Origin: a virus
Reading direction: 5' to 3' (one strand)
Length of the DNA stretch: 34,395 nt
IMG/VR virus record: IMGVR_UViG_3300002835_008170
Coordinates: 1 to 34,395 of that record
Part shown: in pieces, positions 15,751 to 23,194 of the stretch
How positions within the stretch are numbered: position 1 is the stretch's first letter
Layout: the number at the start of each line of letters is the position of its first letter
Position numbers and translations under genes: made by a program
The notes under the pieces: model-generated
The model's input: only the letters and a program-made list of their open reading frames with translations
What the model was told of the DNA's origin: nothing
Databases searched by the model: none

Positions 15751-15784
15751 CAATCATGAATAGTAATTTTTTAGGAGAAATCAA
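15751..15784 (+). repeat. Leader repeat, copy 2 (before 15785)
   Basis: CAATCATGAATAGTAATTTT followed by TTAGGAGAAATCAA, the second copy of the leader at 15491-15523. The extra T moves the short ATG frame so that it no longer stops before the gene. The duplication suggests that the leaders give matched translation or bind the same regulator. Confidence 0.6.
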
Positions 15785-15997
15785 ATGGCAACAGCAAAAA
15801 CAGTAAATCGACTCAGCGATAAGCTGACCAAGGTAAATGAATCATACACTGTGAATCGTTATGACAACGGTTTCATGGTAGAGGCAAGTGGACGCAACAA
15901 AAAAGGTGACTATGTCACTGCCAAGATCTTGTGCAACACACTGGATGAAGTGCTGGCTCTTGTGAAAGAAGCCTGCGAGATGGACCTGGACGTTTAA
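15785..15997 (+). CDS. Hypothetical phage protein
   Basis: 70 residues: MATAKTVNRLSDKLTKVNESYTVNRYDNGFMVEASGRNKKGDYVTAKILCNTLDEVLALVKEACEMDLDV. It looks like a small alpha-beta-beta-alpha domain (N-terminal helix, two strands around YDNGFMVEASG, C-terminal helix). AGGAG is well placed in the repeated leader. No known function. Confidence 0.65.
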   Translation: MATAKTVNRLSDKLTKVNESYTVNRYDNGFMVEASGRNKKGDYVTAKILCNTLDEVLALVKEACEMDLDV

Positions 15998-16001
15998 TAT
16001 C

Positions 16002-16178
16002 ATGATTAAACTTTGGTTAGCGTTTGCTATTATTGCTGTTCTCATACACTTTGGCATCACTGCTGTTAGAAAGATGGACGGCAAGGAACAATTAGCCTTG
16101 ACAAAAAGTATAGGTTACAGTATAATTGTGTCACTGGCAGTGGTAATGGTAATGACAGTGATTGTAATTTTATTTTAA
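16002..16178 (+). CDS. Small two-helix membrane protein
   Basis: 58 codons, MIKLWLAFAIIAVLIHFGIT, a short polar loop (about residues 23-35) and SIIVSLAVVMVMTVIVILF. Two hydrophobic segments span most of the protein with a polar loop between them. It starts 4 bases after the preceding stop and ends 9 bases before the SPFH lipoprotein, whose AAGGAAA site overlaps its stop. A functional link to the membrane-associated SPFH protein is plausible. No clear ribosome binding site of its own is seen. Confidence 0.65.
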   Translation: MIKLWLAFAIIAVLIHFGITAVRKMDGKEQLALTKSIGYSIIVSLAVVMVMTVIVILF

Positions 16179-16187
16179 GGAAACACA

Positions 16188-16991
16188 ATGAAGCGTATTT
16201 TAACTCTCTCTATCTTGGCTGCTGCTGTACTGGCAACAGGTTGTACTCGTATTGAAACTGGTGAAGTTGGTGTGCGAGTGGGTTTTGATAAACAGGTCCA
16301 GAGTGGTGAACTACTTCCTGGGTCTTTCAATCAATCAATCATTGGTGAGGTTCTTACGTTCCCCATCAAGGACGTAAACGTGGTGCTGGAGAATATGACT
16401 CCTGTTGCCCGAGACAACAGCACCATGAAAGACTTTGATGCAGTGGTTGTTTACAACATCAACCCCCAGCAAGTAAGTGAATTGTATGCAACCAAGAACA
16501 AGAGCTTCCATACCGAGTTCAAAGGTGATACCTATGTGATGTACAATTACATTGTGCAGAATGCTCGTAACGCTATCTACAAGGCCGCTCGTAAGTATGA
16601 GGCCCTGGACATGGCAGATGCCCGTAGCGACATGGAAACCTTTATCAAGGAAGAAATTGTTCGCAATCTTGCCGAAGAAAAACTGGACGGTAGTATCAGT
16701 ATTAGTCAAGTGCTAATCCGTAATATTGTACCAGCTGACTCAGTTGTGGCCAGTGCTAACGAATTGGTCAAGGCCAAGAACGAGTTCAAGACCGAAGAAG
16801 TCAAAGTGGCCACTGCTCGCAAGCGTAATGAGTCAATGCAGGCCAACCCAATGGCAATTCCCTTGCTGATGGCCGAAGCACAAGCAGATGCCATGCGTAA
16901 GTTGCCAGATGCTATTGCCAACTTCAAAGGTCAAACCTTGGTCATCAACGGTGTTGTGACTCCCACAGTACAGACCAACAGCGCAAAATAA
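16188..16991 (+). CDS. SPFH/prohibitin-like lipoprotein
   Basis: 267 residues. A lipoprotein signal (MKRILTLSILAAAVLATGC) places the lipidated Cys at 19. The SPFH core follows: RIETGEVGVRVGFDKQVQSGELLPG, FPIKDVNVVLENM, DFDAVVVYNINPQQVSELY, and a long helical part (ARNAIYKAARKYEALDMADAR...) ending LPDAIANFKGQTLVINGVV. Related proteins recur in T4-like phages of aquatic bacteria; their role is not known, but host prohibitins stabilise membranes and regulate FtsH-type proteases. AAGGAAACACAATG gives the start. Confidence 0.85.
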   Translation: MKRILTLSILAAAVLATGCTRIETGEVGVRVGFDKQVQSGELLPGSFNQSIIGEVLTFPIKDVNVVLENMTPVARDNSTMKDFDAVVVYNINPQQVSELYATKNKSFHTEFKGDTYVMYNYIVQNARNAIYKAARKYEALDMADARSDMETFIKEEIVRNLAEEKLDGSISISQVLIRNIVPADSVVASANELVKAKNEFKTEEVKVATARKRNESMQANPMAIPLLMAEAQADAMRKLPDAIANFKGQTLVINGVVTPTVQTNSAK

Positions 16992-17006
16992 CCCAAAGGA
17001 ACTATC

Positions 17007-17690
17007 ATGGCAGTCTGGAGATTATCAACACATTACAAAAAGTCAGCAGTTGAAAAACAGCTCTGGTACAAGGATGGTGTGACAATCAGCAAGGAAGAAG
17101 GCTATCGTTGGGGCACGTTCTATTGCGAAAGTGATGAAATGCCTGATGTTGATCTTGCCAACCCAGACGGCTACGAACTCTACGGCTATGACTGGGAACT
17201 GGACAGCCTGGATGATGGTTGCTGGAGTGACTGGACATTTCCTGAGGATATGAGCGCAGCAGAACGTGAGCAGATTGAAGCTGCCTGGGACCAGGATTTC
17301 TCAGACGGACTTGAAGCACTGGGCTGGAGTCACAATGATACTGAATACTGGTTTCATGGTCCCTTGCTTATGACCAATGAAACCACTGGTGAAGAGTTTT
17401 CAGGCCTGGCAGAAGAATCACAAGAAAAAACTGCTCAACAGTTGGCAGCCGAACTTGACGAATTGATTGCTGAAATGCCAGGCATTCCAGACTATGCTGT
17501 GAAAACACCTGCGATGACTGAGTGGTATGACAGTGATACTCTTCCTGCGCGAACAGGCAGCTACGAAGTTATCACAATGACCTGGCCGTTTGTGATGTTT
17601 GCTGACTGGAATGGACGTGCCTGGCAACGAGAAGGCTTTGCAATCAACCCCTCGGCCTGGCGTGGACTGGCCGAGGATCCTGCCAAATAA
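17007..17690 (+). CDS. Conserved hypothetical protein, acidic and Trp-rich
   Basis: 227 residues, strongly acidic. The middle (GYELYGYDWELDSLDDGCWSDWTFPEDMS...) and the ALGWSHNDTEYWFHGPLL motif recur in uncharacterised phage proteins. The C-terminal part (MTEWYDSDTLPARTGSYEVITMTWPFVMFADWNGRAWQRE) resembles a small beta domain (PVRxGxYEV then DGxxW) seen in several phage families. Function unknown. AAAGGAAC lies about 8 bases before the ATG. Confidence 0.7.
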   Translation: MAVWRLSTHYKKSAVEKQLWYKDGVTISKEEGYRWGTFYCESDEMPDVDLANPDGYELYGYDWELDSLDDGCWSDWTFPEDMSAAEREQIEAAWDQDFSDGLEALGWSHNDTEYWFHGPLLMTNETTGEEFSGLAEESQEKTAQQLAAELDELIAEMPGIPDYAVKTPAMTEWYDSDTLPARTGSYEVITMTWPFVMFADWNGRAWQREGFAINPSAWRGLAEDPAK

Positions 17691-17691
17691 T

Positions 17692-17720
17692 TTGACAACA
17701 GGCCACAGTGCCTGTATAAT
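17692..17720 (+). promoter_or_regulatory. Consensus sigma70 promoter
   Basis: TTGACA (17692-17697), 17 bases, TATAAT (17715-17720), a perfect match in both hexamers and spacing. Transcription would begin near 17727. The spacer holds GGCCACAGTGCC, a short imperfect inverted repeat that could be an operator. It drives the leader and genes from 17902 on. Confidence 0.92.
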
Positions 17721-17728
17721 TACTGTGC

Positions 17729-17818
17729 ATGACCAAGGAGATGGTGCTGTTCGATAGTGCGGTGGAATTCCTAGGCCCACTGCTACTGTGGCATGTGAAC
17801 ATAAGTCACGTAGGTTGA
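17729..17818 (+). other. Possible 29-codon leaderless peptide frame
   Basis: An ATG 8 bases after the consensus -10 opens a frame of 29 codons (MTKEMVLFDSAVEFLGPLLL, then WHVNISHVG) ending TGA at 17816-17818. It is partly hydrophobic. If transcription starts near 17727, the frame would be almost leaderless, like the 50-codon frame at 11358. It could be a leader peptide that controls folding of the downstream hairpin, or chance. Confidence 0.3.
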
Positions 17819-17894
17819 GACACTGTCCTTGAATAAAATCAAAACCCGGCTGGTACCTGGGGGTATGCCAATAAGGACTAACACAGTGAAAGGA
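17759..17894 (+). promoter_or_regulatory. Structured 5' leader with hairpin abutting the ribosome binding site
   Basis: About 175 bases lie between the promoter and the next gene. Hairpin 1 pairs GCGGTGG (17759-17765) with CCACTGC (17777-17783). Hairpin 2 pairs CACTGTCCTT (17821-17830) with AAGG (17873-17876) and ACAGTG (17883-17888), with a 6-base bulge between. An inner stem (UGGUAC/GUAUGCCA region) may form within the loop. The 3' side of hairpin 2 ends immediately before AAAGGA (17889-17894), the ribosome binding site of the gene at 17902, so folding could affect translation. No known riboswitch class is recognised. Confidence 0.45.
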
Positions 17895-17901
17895 TATGTA
17901 T

Positions 17902-18213
17902 ATGTCTGTTGAAATTGGGGCCGCTGCGTTGAGCATGTCCGAGTCACTCAGCTCTCTTGAATCAACGCCCTTGGTCATGCACCGTATTTGGTTTGATATC
18001 TCAAGCACCGACGTCTGGTACTCAATCCAGCGTGAAGCAAAAACACTCTATGGCACAGGTTGGAAAAGCCAGTCACGAGTCAAGCGCAAACTAGACAACA
18101 TCTGGGGCAATCAAACATCCTATCCAGTTTGGTTCGATGTGCCTGAACAGTCTTTTGCATCCTGGATCTCGGTAAAGTACGCTGTGAGTGCCAAGATAAA
18201 ATCCGGTAAATAG
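17902..18213 (+). CDS. Hypothetical protein
   Basis: 103 residues (MSVEIGAAALSMSESLSSLESTPLVMHRIWFDISSTDVWYSIQREAKTLYGTGWKSQ...). ATG 17902 is 7 bases after AAAGGA and is preferred to the ATG at 17896. It ends in a basic tail (SAKIKSGK). No family recognised. It is the first full gene after a consensus promoter and structured leader. Confidence 0.6.
   Translation: MSVEIGAAALSMSESLSSLESTPLVMHRIWFDISSTDVWYSIQREAKTLYGTGWKSQSRVKRKLDNIWGNQTSYPVWFDVPEQSFASWISVKYAVSAKIKSGK
18207..18212 (+). promoter_or_regulatory. TAAATA box 5 bases before the start at 18218
   Basis: GGTAAATAGTCTTATG: the box includes the stop codon of the preceding gene and ends 5 bases before the next ATG. No ribosome binding site is visible there. 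It fits a late promoter making a leaderless message, but the overlap with a stop codon makes chance possible. Confidence 0.35.
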
Positions 18214-18217
18214 TCTT

Positions 18218-19630
18218 ATGTTTCTTAGTCTTATAACTCTAGCCGTGGCTCTGAGTCTCAGCGTTATTGCTGCCTACTACAGCATTGCCGGCCTGGCAGC
18301 TATATTTGCAGCCGCAGTGATACCCATCATGATCATGGGATCCATCCTGGAATTGGCCAAGGTGGTTGTGACCATATGGCTGCACGAGTACTGGCCACGA
18401 GCCAGATGGTTGATGAAAATATACCTGGTGTCTGCTGTGATCATGCTAATGTTGATCACCAGCATGGGCATCTTTGGTTTCTTGTCAAAAGCACACAGTG
18501 ATCAGAGTCTTGTGAGTGGCGACAGTCAGGCCAAGGTTTTGATCTTTGATGAAAAAATTCGAACATCCAAAGACAACATTGACGCCAACCGTCGGGCACT
18601 TAAACAGATGGATGAAGCTGTGGACCAGGTCATGGGTCGCAGTGCCGATGAGAAAGGTGCTGAGAAAGCTGTTCAGATCCGCAGATCTCAAAATAAAGAA
18701 CGTGCTCGTCTCATAGCCGAAATTGACACTGAGCAGAAAACCGTGGCCAAGCTGAACGAAGAAGCAGCACCACTCCGAGCAGAATTTCGCAAGATCGAAG
18801 CTGAAGTAGGTCCAATCAAGTACATTGCAGCCTTGATCTACGGTGACAATCCTGATGCCAATGTTCTGGAACGTGCAGTACGCTGGGTGATCATGTTGTT
18901 GGTTTGTGTATTTGATCCACTAGCTATCATGATGCTGTTGGCATCTACAGAAAGTCTCAAGTGGGCACGTGAAGGTCGCACCAGTCGAGTGCTTGAACCT
19001 GAGCCACCAGCATATGAACCTGATGATGGTCCCATTGATCCAGAAGTACTGGAACAGTTACGTGCTAGAGCACAACAAGACTTGCCCACTGGCGAACTTG
19101 TGAGCCGGCAAGAACTATTTCCTGAGAACCCGCATCCAGCCGGTTGGATGTTTGAGCCCGACCCACAGCCAGTGCCACAAGCAGCAGAAACAACACTGCC
19201 CGACGATGATGACTCCGACGAAGAAAGTCCTGAACTCAAAGCAGCCATGACACAATGGAAGGCCGAGAATCCCACAGACACACTCAAACATCAACGAAAA
19301 TTATTTGACTCTGGGCAGATAGAAGAACTGCCTTGGCTAAAGTTTTTGCCATCACATGAACCTACATCTGGATTTGGAACACACCTGCCCGACACTGCTG
19401 TAAAAGGTGACAGCTATGTGTTGACCACAACGATTCCCAATGTGTTGTATAAATTCAACGGCTCCGGCTGGATCAAAGTTGACAATTCTATAAAAGACCA
19501 GTATACTTACGACATAGCATACATAGATCACTTGATTGTTCAAATTGAAAAAGGATTGTATGATCCTGAGCTTTTGAGTGACAGTGAACGTGATCAAATC
19601 GAACAACGCATACAACAACTTCCAGAATAA
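18218..19630 (+). CDS. Multi-spanning membrane protein with coiled coil
   Basis: 470 residues. The first 90 residues hold about three hydrophobic helices ([61 protein letters not shown]). A charged helical stretch at about 105-190 is likely a coiled coil, and another membrane helix follows near 225-245 ([18 protein letters not shown]). The C-terminal 220 residues are acidic and Pro-rich, probably disordered and cytoplasmic. Similar membrane proteins are found in many large phages, with no known role. No ribosome binding site precedes the ATG. Confidence 0.7.
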   Translation: MFLSLITLAVALSLSVIAAYYSIAGLAAIFAAAVIPIMIMGSILELAKVVVTIWLHEYWPRARWLMKIYLVSAVIMLMLITSMGIFGFLSKAHSDQSLVSGDSQAKVLIFDEKIRTSKDNIDANRRALKQMDEAVDQVMGRSADEKGAEKAVQIRRSQNKERARLIAEIDTEQKTVAKLNEEAAPLRAEFRKIEAEVGPIKYIAALIYGDNPDANVLERAVRWVIMLLVCVFDPLAIMMLLASTESLKWAREGRTSRVLEPEPPAYEPDDGPIDPEVLEQLRARAQQDLPTGELVSRQELFPENPHPAGWMFEPDPQPVPQAAETTLPDDDDSDEESPELKAAMTQWKAENPTDTLKHQRKLFDSGQIEELPWLKFLPSHEPTSGFGTHLPDTAVKGDSYVLTTTIPNVLYKFNGSGWIKVDNSIKDQYTYDIAYIDHLIVQIEKGLYDPELLSDSERDQIEQRIQQLPE

Positions 19631-19634
19631 AATA

Positions 19635-20846
19635 ATGATCAAAGAAACCCATTCCTCATGCAGCTTCTGTGGCAAAAATAAAGATGACGTGCGTAAACTT
19701 ATTGTTGGCGAGTATGCAGGCATCTGCAACGAGTGCGTGGATTTTTGTCAGGGACTGTTGTCAACTGACGAACCAGTTGTGCCACCCGAACCACCATCAG
19801 CCAAACTAGATCCAATGATCCTGAAGAACTATCTGGATCAGTATGTGATTGGTCAGGACGCTGCCAAGATCATGATCAGTGTGGCCATTGTGAATCATTA
19901 CAAACGCATCAGCAAGACCACAACTGATCCAGAAATGGACAAAGCCAACATCTTGATGTTAGGACCCACTGGCTCAGGCAAAACTTTGTTGGCCAAGTCA
20001 GTGGCACGTTATCTTGATGTGCCATTTGCCATTGCTGATGCCACAAGTATCACTGAAGCAGGATATGTGGGTGACGATGTGGAAAGTCTAATCACTAGAT
20101 TGTATGCTGCATCAGGCAACGATGTGGCCAAGACACAGCAGGGTATTGTGTTTGTGGATGAGATTGACAAAATTGCTCGCAAGGGCGAAAGCTCGTCGAT
20201 CACTAGAGATGTGTCAGGCGAAGGTGTACAACAGGCCCTGTTAAAAATGGTAGAAGGCACTGTGTGTCGTATTCCAGCAGCAGGTGGTGGCAGAAAGCAT
20301 CCTGGTGGTGACATGATTGAAATTGACACTCGCAACATTTTGTTTATTGCTGGTGGCGCATTTGTGGGGCTAGATACCATAGTGAAAAATCGTGTGCAAG
20401 GAACCTCCATTGGCTTTAACGCCAAGGTTGCAAAAACATCTATTGATACCGATCTGGACATGACCACACCAGATGACCTGGTGAAGTTTGGCATGATTCC
20501 GGAATTTGTTGGACGTTTTCCCAACTGGGTCAGTTTGAAACAACTCAGCAAAGCGGACCTGATTAGAATTCTCACAGAGATCAAGAATAACTATGTGGAT
20601 CAGTATCGTTGGCTATTTTCTGAAGATGGCGTGGACTTGACGTTTACTGTGGCGGCACTGGATGAGATTGCGGAGCGCACCTTGGTCAATCAAACTGGTG
20701 CACGTGGTCTGCACAGCGAACTAGAACGTGTGCTGTTGCCGCACATGTTTCATCTTGCACAATACCGCCAGCAAGGCATTGCTGTGCTGTCAATTGACAC
20801 GGATCAGGTGGCAGAACCCGAGGAACTCCGGGTTGTAAACAGCTAA
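19635..20846 (+). CDS. clpX: ClpX ATP-dependent unfoldase
   Basis: 403 residues from ATG 19635, which places the zinc-binding domain (C9, C12, C31, C34) at the N-terminus; the longer in-frame start at 19578 would add residues not found in ClpX. Walker A is GPTGSGKT with K116, Walker B VFVDEIDK with E176, the pore loop is GYVG, the second loop RKH (GGRKHPGG), and sensor 2 is GARGLH. The IGF loop (259-261), which docks onto ClpP, is intact. So the phage enzyme could form a proteolytic complex with host ClpP. No phage ClpP is seen here. Part of a proteostasis cluster with hsp20 and clpS. Confidence 0.97.
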   Translation: MIKETHSSCSFCGKNKDDVRKLIVGEYAGICNECVDFCQGLLSTDEPVVPPEPPSAKLDPMILKNYLDQYVIGQDAAKIMISVAIVNHYKRISKTTTDPEMDKANILMLGPTGSGKTLLAKSVARYLDVPFAIADATSITEAGYVGDDVESLITRLYAASGNDVAKTQQGIVFVDEIDKIARKGESSSITRDVSGEGVQQALLKMVEGTVCRIPAAGGGRKHPGGDMIEIDTRNILFIAGGAFVGLDTIVKNRVQGTSIGFNAKVAKTSIDTDLDMTTPDDLVKFGMIPEFVGRFPNWVSLKQLSKADLIRILTEIKNNYVDQYRWLFSEDGVDLTFTVAALDEIAERTLVNQTGARGLHSELERVLLPHMFHLAQYRQQGIAVLSIDTDQVAEPEELRVVNS

Positions 20847-20847
20847 A

Positions 20848-21108
20848 ATGTACATTGAATTTGCATGGTCAAAGGATGGTGGCGGTCAGACAGCAGCACA
20901 TGCAGTGGGCACAGTTTCTAAAAAACTGGCCACCTGGGCAAACAAGTACAACGTCGAGTACAAGACAAAAATAATCAAATGCAAGTTACGAGTAACTTTT
21001 GATTTGGACGAGTATTACACATTGTTTGGGCTGACCTGGGTCTTGGACCCAAAGTACCCAAGCTGGACAAATTACCGACTGATATCTGACCTAAATAACA
21101 AAATATAA
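20848..21108 (+). CDS. Small conserved hypothetical protein
   Basis: 86 residues (MYIEFAWSKDGGGQTAAHAVGTVSKKLATWANKYNVEYKTKIIKCKLRVTFDLDEYYTLFGLTWVLDPKYPSWTNYRLISDLNNKI). It appears to be an alpha/beta fold. It starts one base after the clpX stop, so it is translated with clpX; no function known. Whether it helps ClpX choose substrates is speculation from position. Confidence 0.65.
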   Translation: MYIEFAWSKDGGGQTAAHAVGTVSKKLATWANKYNVEYKTKIIKCKLRVTFDLDEYYTLFGLTWVLDPKYPSWTNYRLISDLNNKI

Positions 21109-21117
21109 TTCTGATCT

Positions 21118-21161
21118 GTAGTATAATAAATACTGCGGTAGATGCCCATGGTGGGGTCTAC
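21118..21161 (+). promoter_or_regulatory. Late-type box and 5' hairpin before hsp20
   Basis: TATAATAAATACTG holds a TAAATA box at 21127-21132. It lies within an inverted repeat, GTAGTAT (21118-21124) with ATACTGC (21130-21136). A second hairpin pairs GTAGA (21138-21142) with TCTAC (21157-21161), with CCC/GGG inside. If transcription starts about 6 bases after the box, this hairpin is at the very 5' end of the message, as before clpS. The ribosome binding site (AGGAG, about 21181-21185) lies outside it. Confidence 0.5.
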
Positions 21162-21191
21162 ACTAGTCATCTTGCTTAATAGGAGAAAAAC

Positions 21192-21638
21192 ATGACAAAA
21201 ACTCTCACCCTTCGTAGTTTCGATATTCCTGCAATTCACAAGTTTGGAATTGGATTTGATAATCTATTTGACGACCTTATGCGTGTCACACAGCATCAAG
21301 CCACTACAAACTATCCTCCCCACAATGTGATCAAAACTGGCGACGACACTGTCACCATTGAAGTTGCTGTGGCTGGATTTGCTGAAGGAGAAATTGATAT
21401 CAGTCTGGATAAACGTCAGTTGGTGATCTCTGGTGCCAAAGCAACAGAACAAGATCAAGCTCACGAATATCTACATCGTGGTATTTCACAACGCGACTTT
21501 AAACAAACATTCCCACTCAGTGAGCATGTGGAAGTAAACGGCGCAAGCATCAGCAATGGTATCTTGACTGTGTATCTGGAACGCAAAGTTCCTGAGTCAG
21601 CCAAGCCTAAAAGTATTGCAATCACATACGCAGTATAA
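21192..21638 (+). CDS. hsp20: Small heat-shock protein Hsp20 (IbpA-like)
   Basis: 148 residues. The layout matches E. coli IbpA/B: FDIPAIHKFGIGFDNLFDDL at the N-terminus, NYPPHNV, the alpha-crystallin domain (EVAVAGFAEGEIDISLDKRQLVISG; YLHRGISQRDFKQTFPL; ISNGILTVYLER) and a C-terminal I-x-I element (SIAIT). It holds unfolding proteins in oligomers. Hsp20 is frequent in T4-like phages, perhaps assisting virion assembly. AGGAGAAAAAC precedes the ATG. It sits between clpX and clpS. Confidence 0.95.
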   Translation: MTKTLTLRSFDIPAIHKFGIGFDNLFDDLMRVTQHQATTNYPPHNVIKTGDDTVTIEVAVAGFAEGEIDISLDKRQLVISGAKATEQDQAHEYLHRGISQRDFKQTFPLSEHVEVNGASISNGILTVYLERKVPESAKPKSIAITYAV

Positions 21639-21648
21639 TATAATTGTG

Positions 21649-21678
21649 TAAATACAGTGGTGGAACTGTTCCACCACT
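21649..21678 (+). promoter_or_regulatory. Late-type box and perfect 5' hairpin before clpS
   Basis: TAAATACAG at 21649-21657 is followed at once by a perfect 10-bp hairpin, AGTGGTGGAA (21656-21665) with TTCCACCACT (21669-21678), loop CTG. There is no T-run, so it is not a terminator. A start about 6 bases after the box would put the stem at or near the 5' end of the message, where it could slow RNA decay. The ribosome binding site TAAGGA follows it. Confidence 0.55.
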
Positions 21679-21692
21679 CCATAAGGAACAAC

Positions 21693-22001
21693 ATGGCAAA
21701 CGCAGAAGCAGCAACTATTTCAAAAACAAAAAAAGCCATCAAGGAGCCGTCTCTTTACCGTGTGATCTATATCAATGACAGCACCACTGCCATGGAATTT
21801 GTGATAGAGAGTCTAGTGGAATTTTTTGGTTATACTGAAGAAACTGCCACAGAACTCACTGTAAGCATACATGAGCACGGATCAGCTATTGTTGCAGTGT
21901 TGCCTTATGAAATCGCCGAACAAAAAGGCGTAGAGGTTACTGAAAGTGCAAGAAAGCAGCAGTATCCATTACAGATCAAACTAGAGCCTGACGCCGAATA
22001 A
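21693..22001 (+). CDS. clpS: ClpS adaptor (N-degron recognition)
   Basis: 102 residues from ATG 21693 (AAGGA before it). Core matches: SLYRVIYINDSTTAMEFVIESL, ATELTVSIHEHG, YEIAEQKGVEV, YPLQIKLE. In E. coli ClpS the N-terminal residue is held by N34, D35, D36, T38, M40, M62 and H66. Here N28, D29, T32, M34 and H60 are kept, but D36 is replaced by S30 and the gatekeeper M62 by T56. Substrate range may differ from host ClpS. ClpS normally hands substrates to ClpA, which is not encoded here, so host ClpAP is the likely partner. Confidence 0.92.
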   Translation: MANAEAATISKTKKAIKEPSLYRVIYINDSTTAMEFVIESLVEFFGYTEETATELTVSIHEHGSAIVAVLPYEIAEQKGVEVTESARKQQYPLQIKLEPDAE

Positions 22002-22009
22002 GTTCGGGA

Positions 22010-22813
22010 TCACGTTTCTACAACAATTCTTTTGGGAAAATAAGGTGCCTGTTTGTAAGGGGTGTCGCCTCGGCCCCGACAGTTGTTGACAAATCTCACC
22101 CCATTTACATTTTGATCCACGGCCCCGTGATAGTGACCAAAACACCAGGTATGTATTTTGTGCTCAGTGTCATTGGTGCGTACTAGATTCATGAGTCGAT
22201 TGCCCATGTGATTAAATTGTACAGTACCGGCTAGTACAATATCATGTTGTATCAAATTTGCACCCGGTACTGTGTGCGTGACAATCACAATCTTTTTGAC
22301 ATCGTTGTGCGTTTGTAATTTTTGTACACTGTTGATCAGATAAGCAGCGTCAGCTCTGGCACAATTGCTAAGTTCTTCAGGGTCAATTGAGTGTCCGGGC
22401 ATGAATCGTTCATACCAATCTACCATGCGTTGTTTGCCCTCGTCTCGACTGATGGATGTGTCCAGATCGTAGCCCCACCAACCATTGGTTCCTAGAATAG
22501 CCACACCGTCGATTATTATCACGTTTTCCTGGAGATAAGTCACTCTCTGCAATTTGCCTATTGTTCTGGCCAGATCGCGATAGCTTTCTCCTAGCTCATG
22601 ATATCTGTATCGGTGTTCATCATTGCCGTCGATATAAAACACAGCAGCATAACAGTTTGACAGATGTTTCAGTGTGTTTCTTACTATTTTGGGATCTGGA
22701 CTTATGTCACCTGCTACCACACAAACAGGACTGGTGGGCTGACCACTCCAGTTGAATTCTTCAGACCAGGTGTCCAAATGTAGATCAGAAATTAAATCAA
22801 AGGTCATGCTCAT
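22010..22813 (-). CDS. Calcineurin-like metallophosphoesterase
   Basis: 267 residues. Metal-binding motifs appear in order: DLHLD (DxH), VAGDIS (GD), YIDGNDEH (GNDEH for GNHE), VTHTVPGA (HT) and FGHYHG (GHxH). The set is complete for a two-metal phosphoesterase. Substrate unknown; nuclease, nucleotide or phosphoprotein are all possible. It is distinct from the PlcP-like protein at 30358. It is transcribed against clpS, and its upstream region has a TAAATA box. Confidence 0.85.
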   Translation of the reverse strand: MSMTFDLISDLHLDTWSEEFNWSGQPTSPVCVVAGDISPDPKIVRNTLKHLSNCYAAVFYIDGNDEHRYRYHELGESYRDLARTIGKLQRVTYLQENVIIIDGVAILGTNGWWGYDLDTSISRDEGKQRMVDWYERFMPGHSIDPEELSNCARADAAYLINSVQKLQTHNDVKKIVIVTHTVPGANLIQHDIVLAGTVQFNHMGNRLMNLVRTNDTEHKIHTWCFGHYHGAVDQNVNGVRFVNNCRGRGDTPYKQAPYFPKRIVVET

Positions 22814-22819
22814 GATACA

Positions 22820-22825
22820 TATTTA
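22820..22825 (-). promoter_or_regulatory. TAAATA box 6 bases before the minus-strand phosphoesterase
   Basis: Read on the minus strand, TTTTAAATATGTATC leads into the ATG at 22813-22811. No ribosome binding site is visible. This again fits a late promoter placed so that the message is leaderless. The plus-strand gene at 22838 begins a few bases away, so the region is a compact divergent control point. Confidence 0.35.
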
Positions 22826-22837
22826 AAAGGAATTGAC

Positions 22838-23194
22838 ATGCACATAATATTTGGAGAAGAGATTGGCCAAGCCGCCGCAGAAAAGTACATTGTTCTGGAA
22901 CTGGATACATTTGAGATCAAAGGAAAAGAATCTCCAATGACTGCATACGCTCTTGTAGAGCATGTGCCATTACAGGACATGCCCACAATGAATCACTTTC
23001 ATGATCTGCACACCAATCTCATGGTTGAATACCGCAAACGCAACTGGAAGTATTGTGAAGACGCCATGGAACATTTACAGGGCAAATGGAATGGAGACTT
23101 GGACACTTTTTATACCGAGTTGAACACCCGTATTCAACGGCTAAAGACCGAATCATTACCCGACCACTGGTCCGGAACTGTTCTTAAGAGCTAG
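22838..23194 (+). CDS. Conserved hypothetical phage protein
   Basis: 118 residues (MHIIFGEEIGQAAAEKYIVLELDTFEIKGKESPMTAYALVEHVPLQDMPTMNHFHDLHTNLMVEYRKRNWKYCEDAMEHLQGKWNGDLDTFYTELNTRIQRL...). The chain is an N-terminal beta part and a C-terminal helical part. Function unknown. AAAAGGA is 6-7 bases before the ATG. Its 3' end overlaps the end of the minus-strand glycosyltransferase by 39 bases. Confidence 0.7.
   Translation: MHIIFGEEIGQAAAEKYIVLELDTFEIKGKESPMTAYALVEHVPLQDMPTMNHFHDLHTNLMVEYRKRNWKYCEDAMEHLQGKWNGDLDTFYTELNTRIQRLKTESLPDHWSGTVLKS

Noticed and set aside
17759-17894. Possible tmRNA, 6S RNA or known riboswitch
   Set aside because: No tRNA-like ends or tag frame with T-arm, no 6S-like long bubble hairpin, and no recognised aptamer core. 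Kept only as an unclassified structured leader.
19578-19634. Longer N-terminus for ClpX
   Set aside because: The added residues ([14 protein letters not shown]...) come from within the preceding gene and have no counterpart in ClpX; the zinc domain begins properly from 19635.
20009-20584. Long 191-codon minus-strand frame opposite clpX
   Set aside because: It is antisense to the AAA+ core of clpX, whose motifs are beyond doubt, and has no ribosome binding site.
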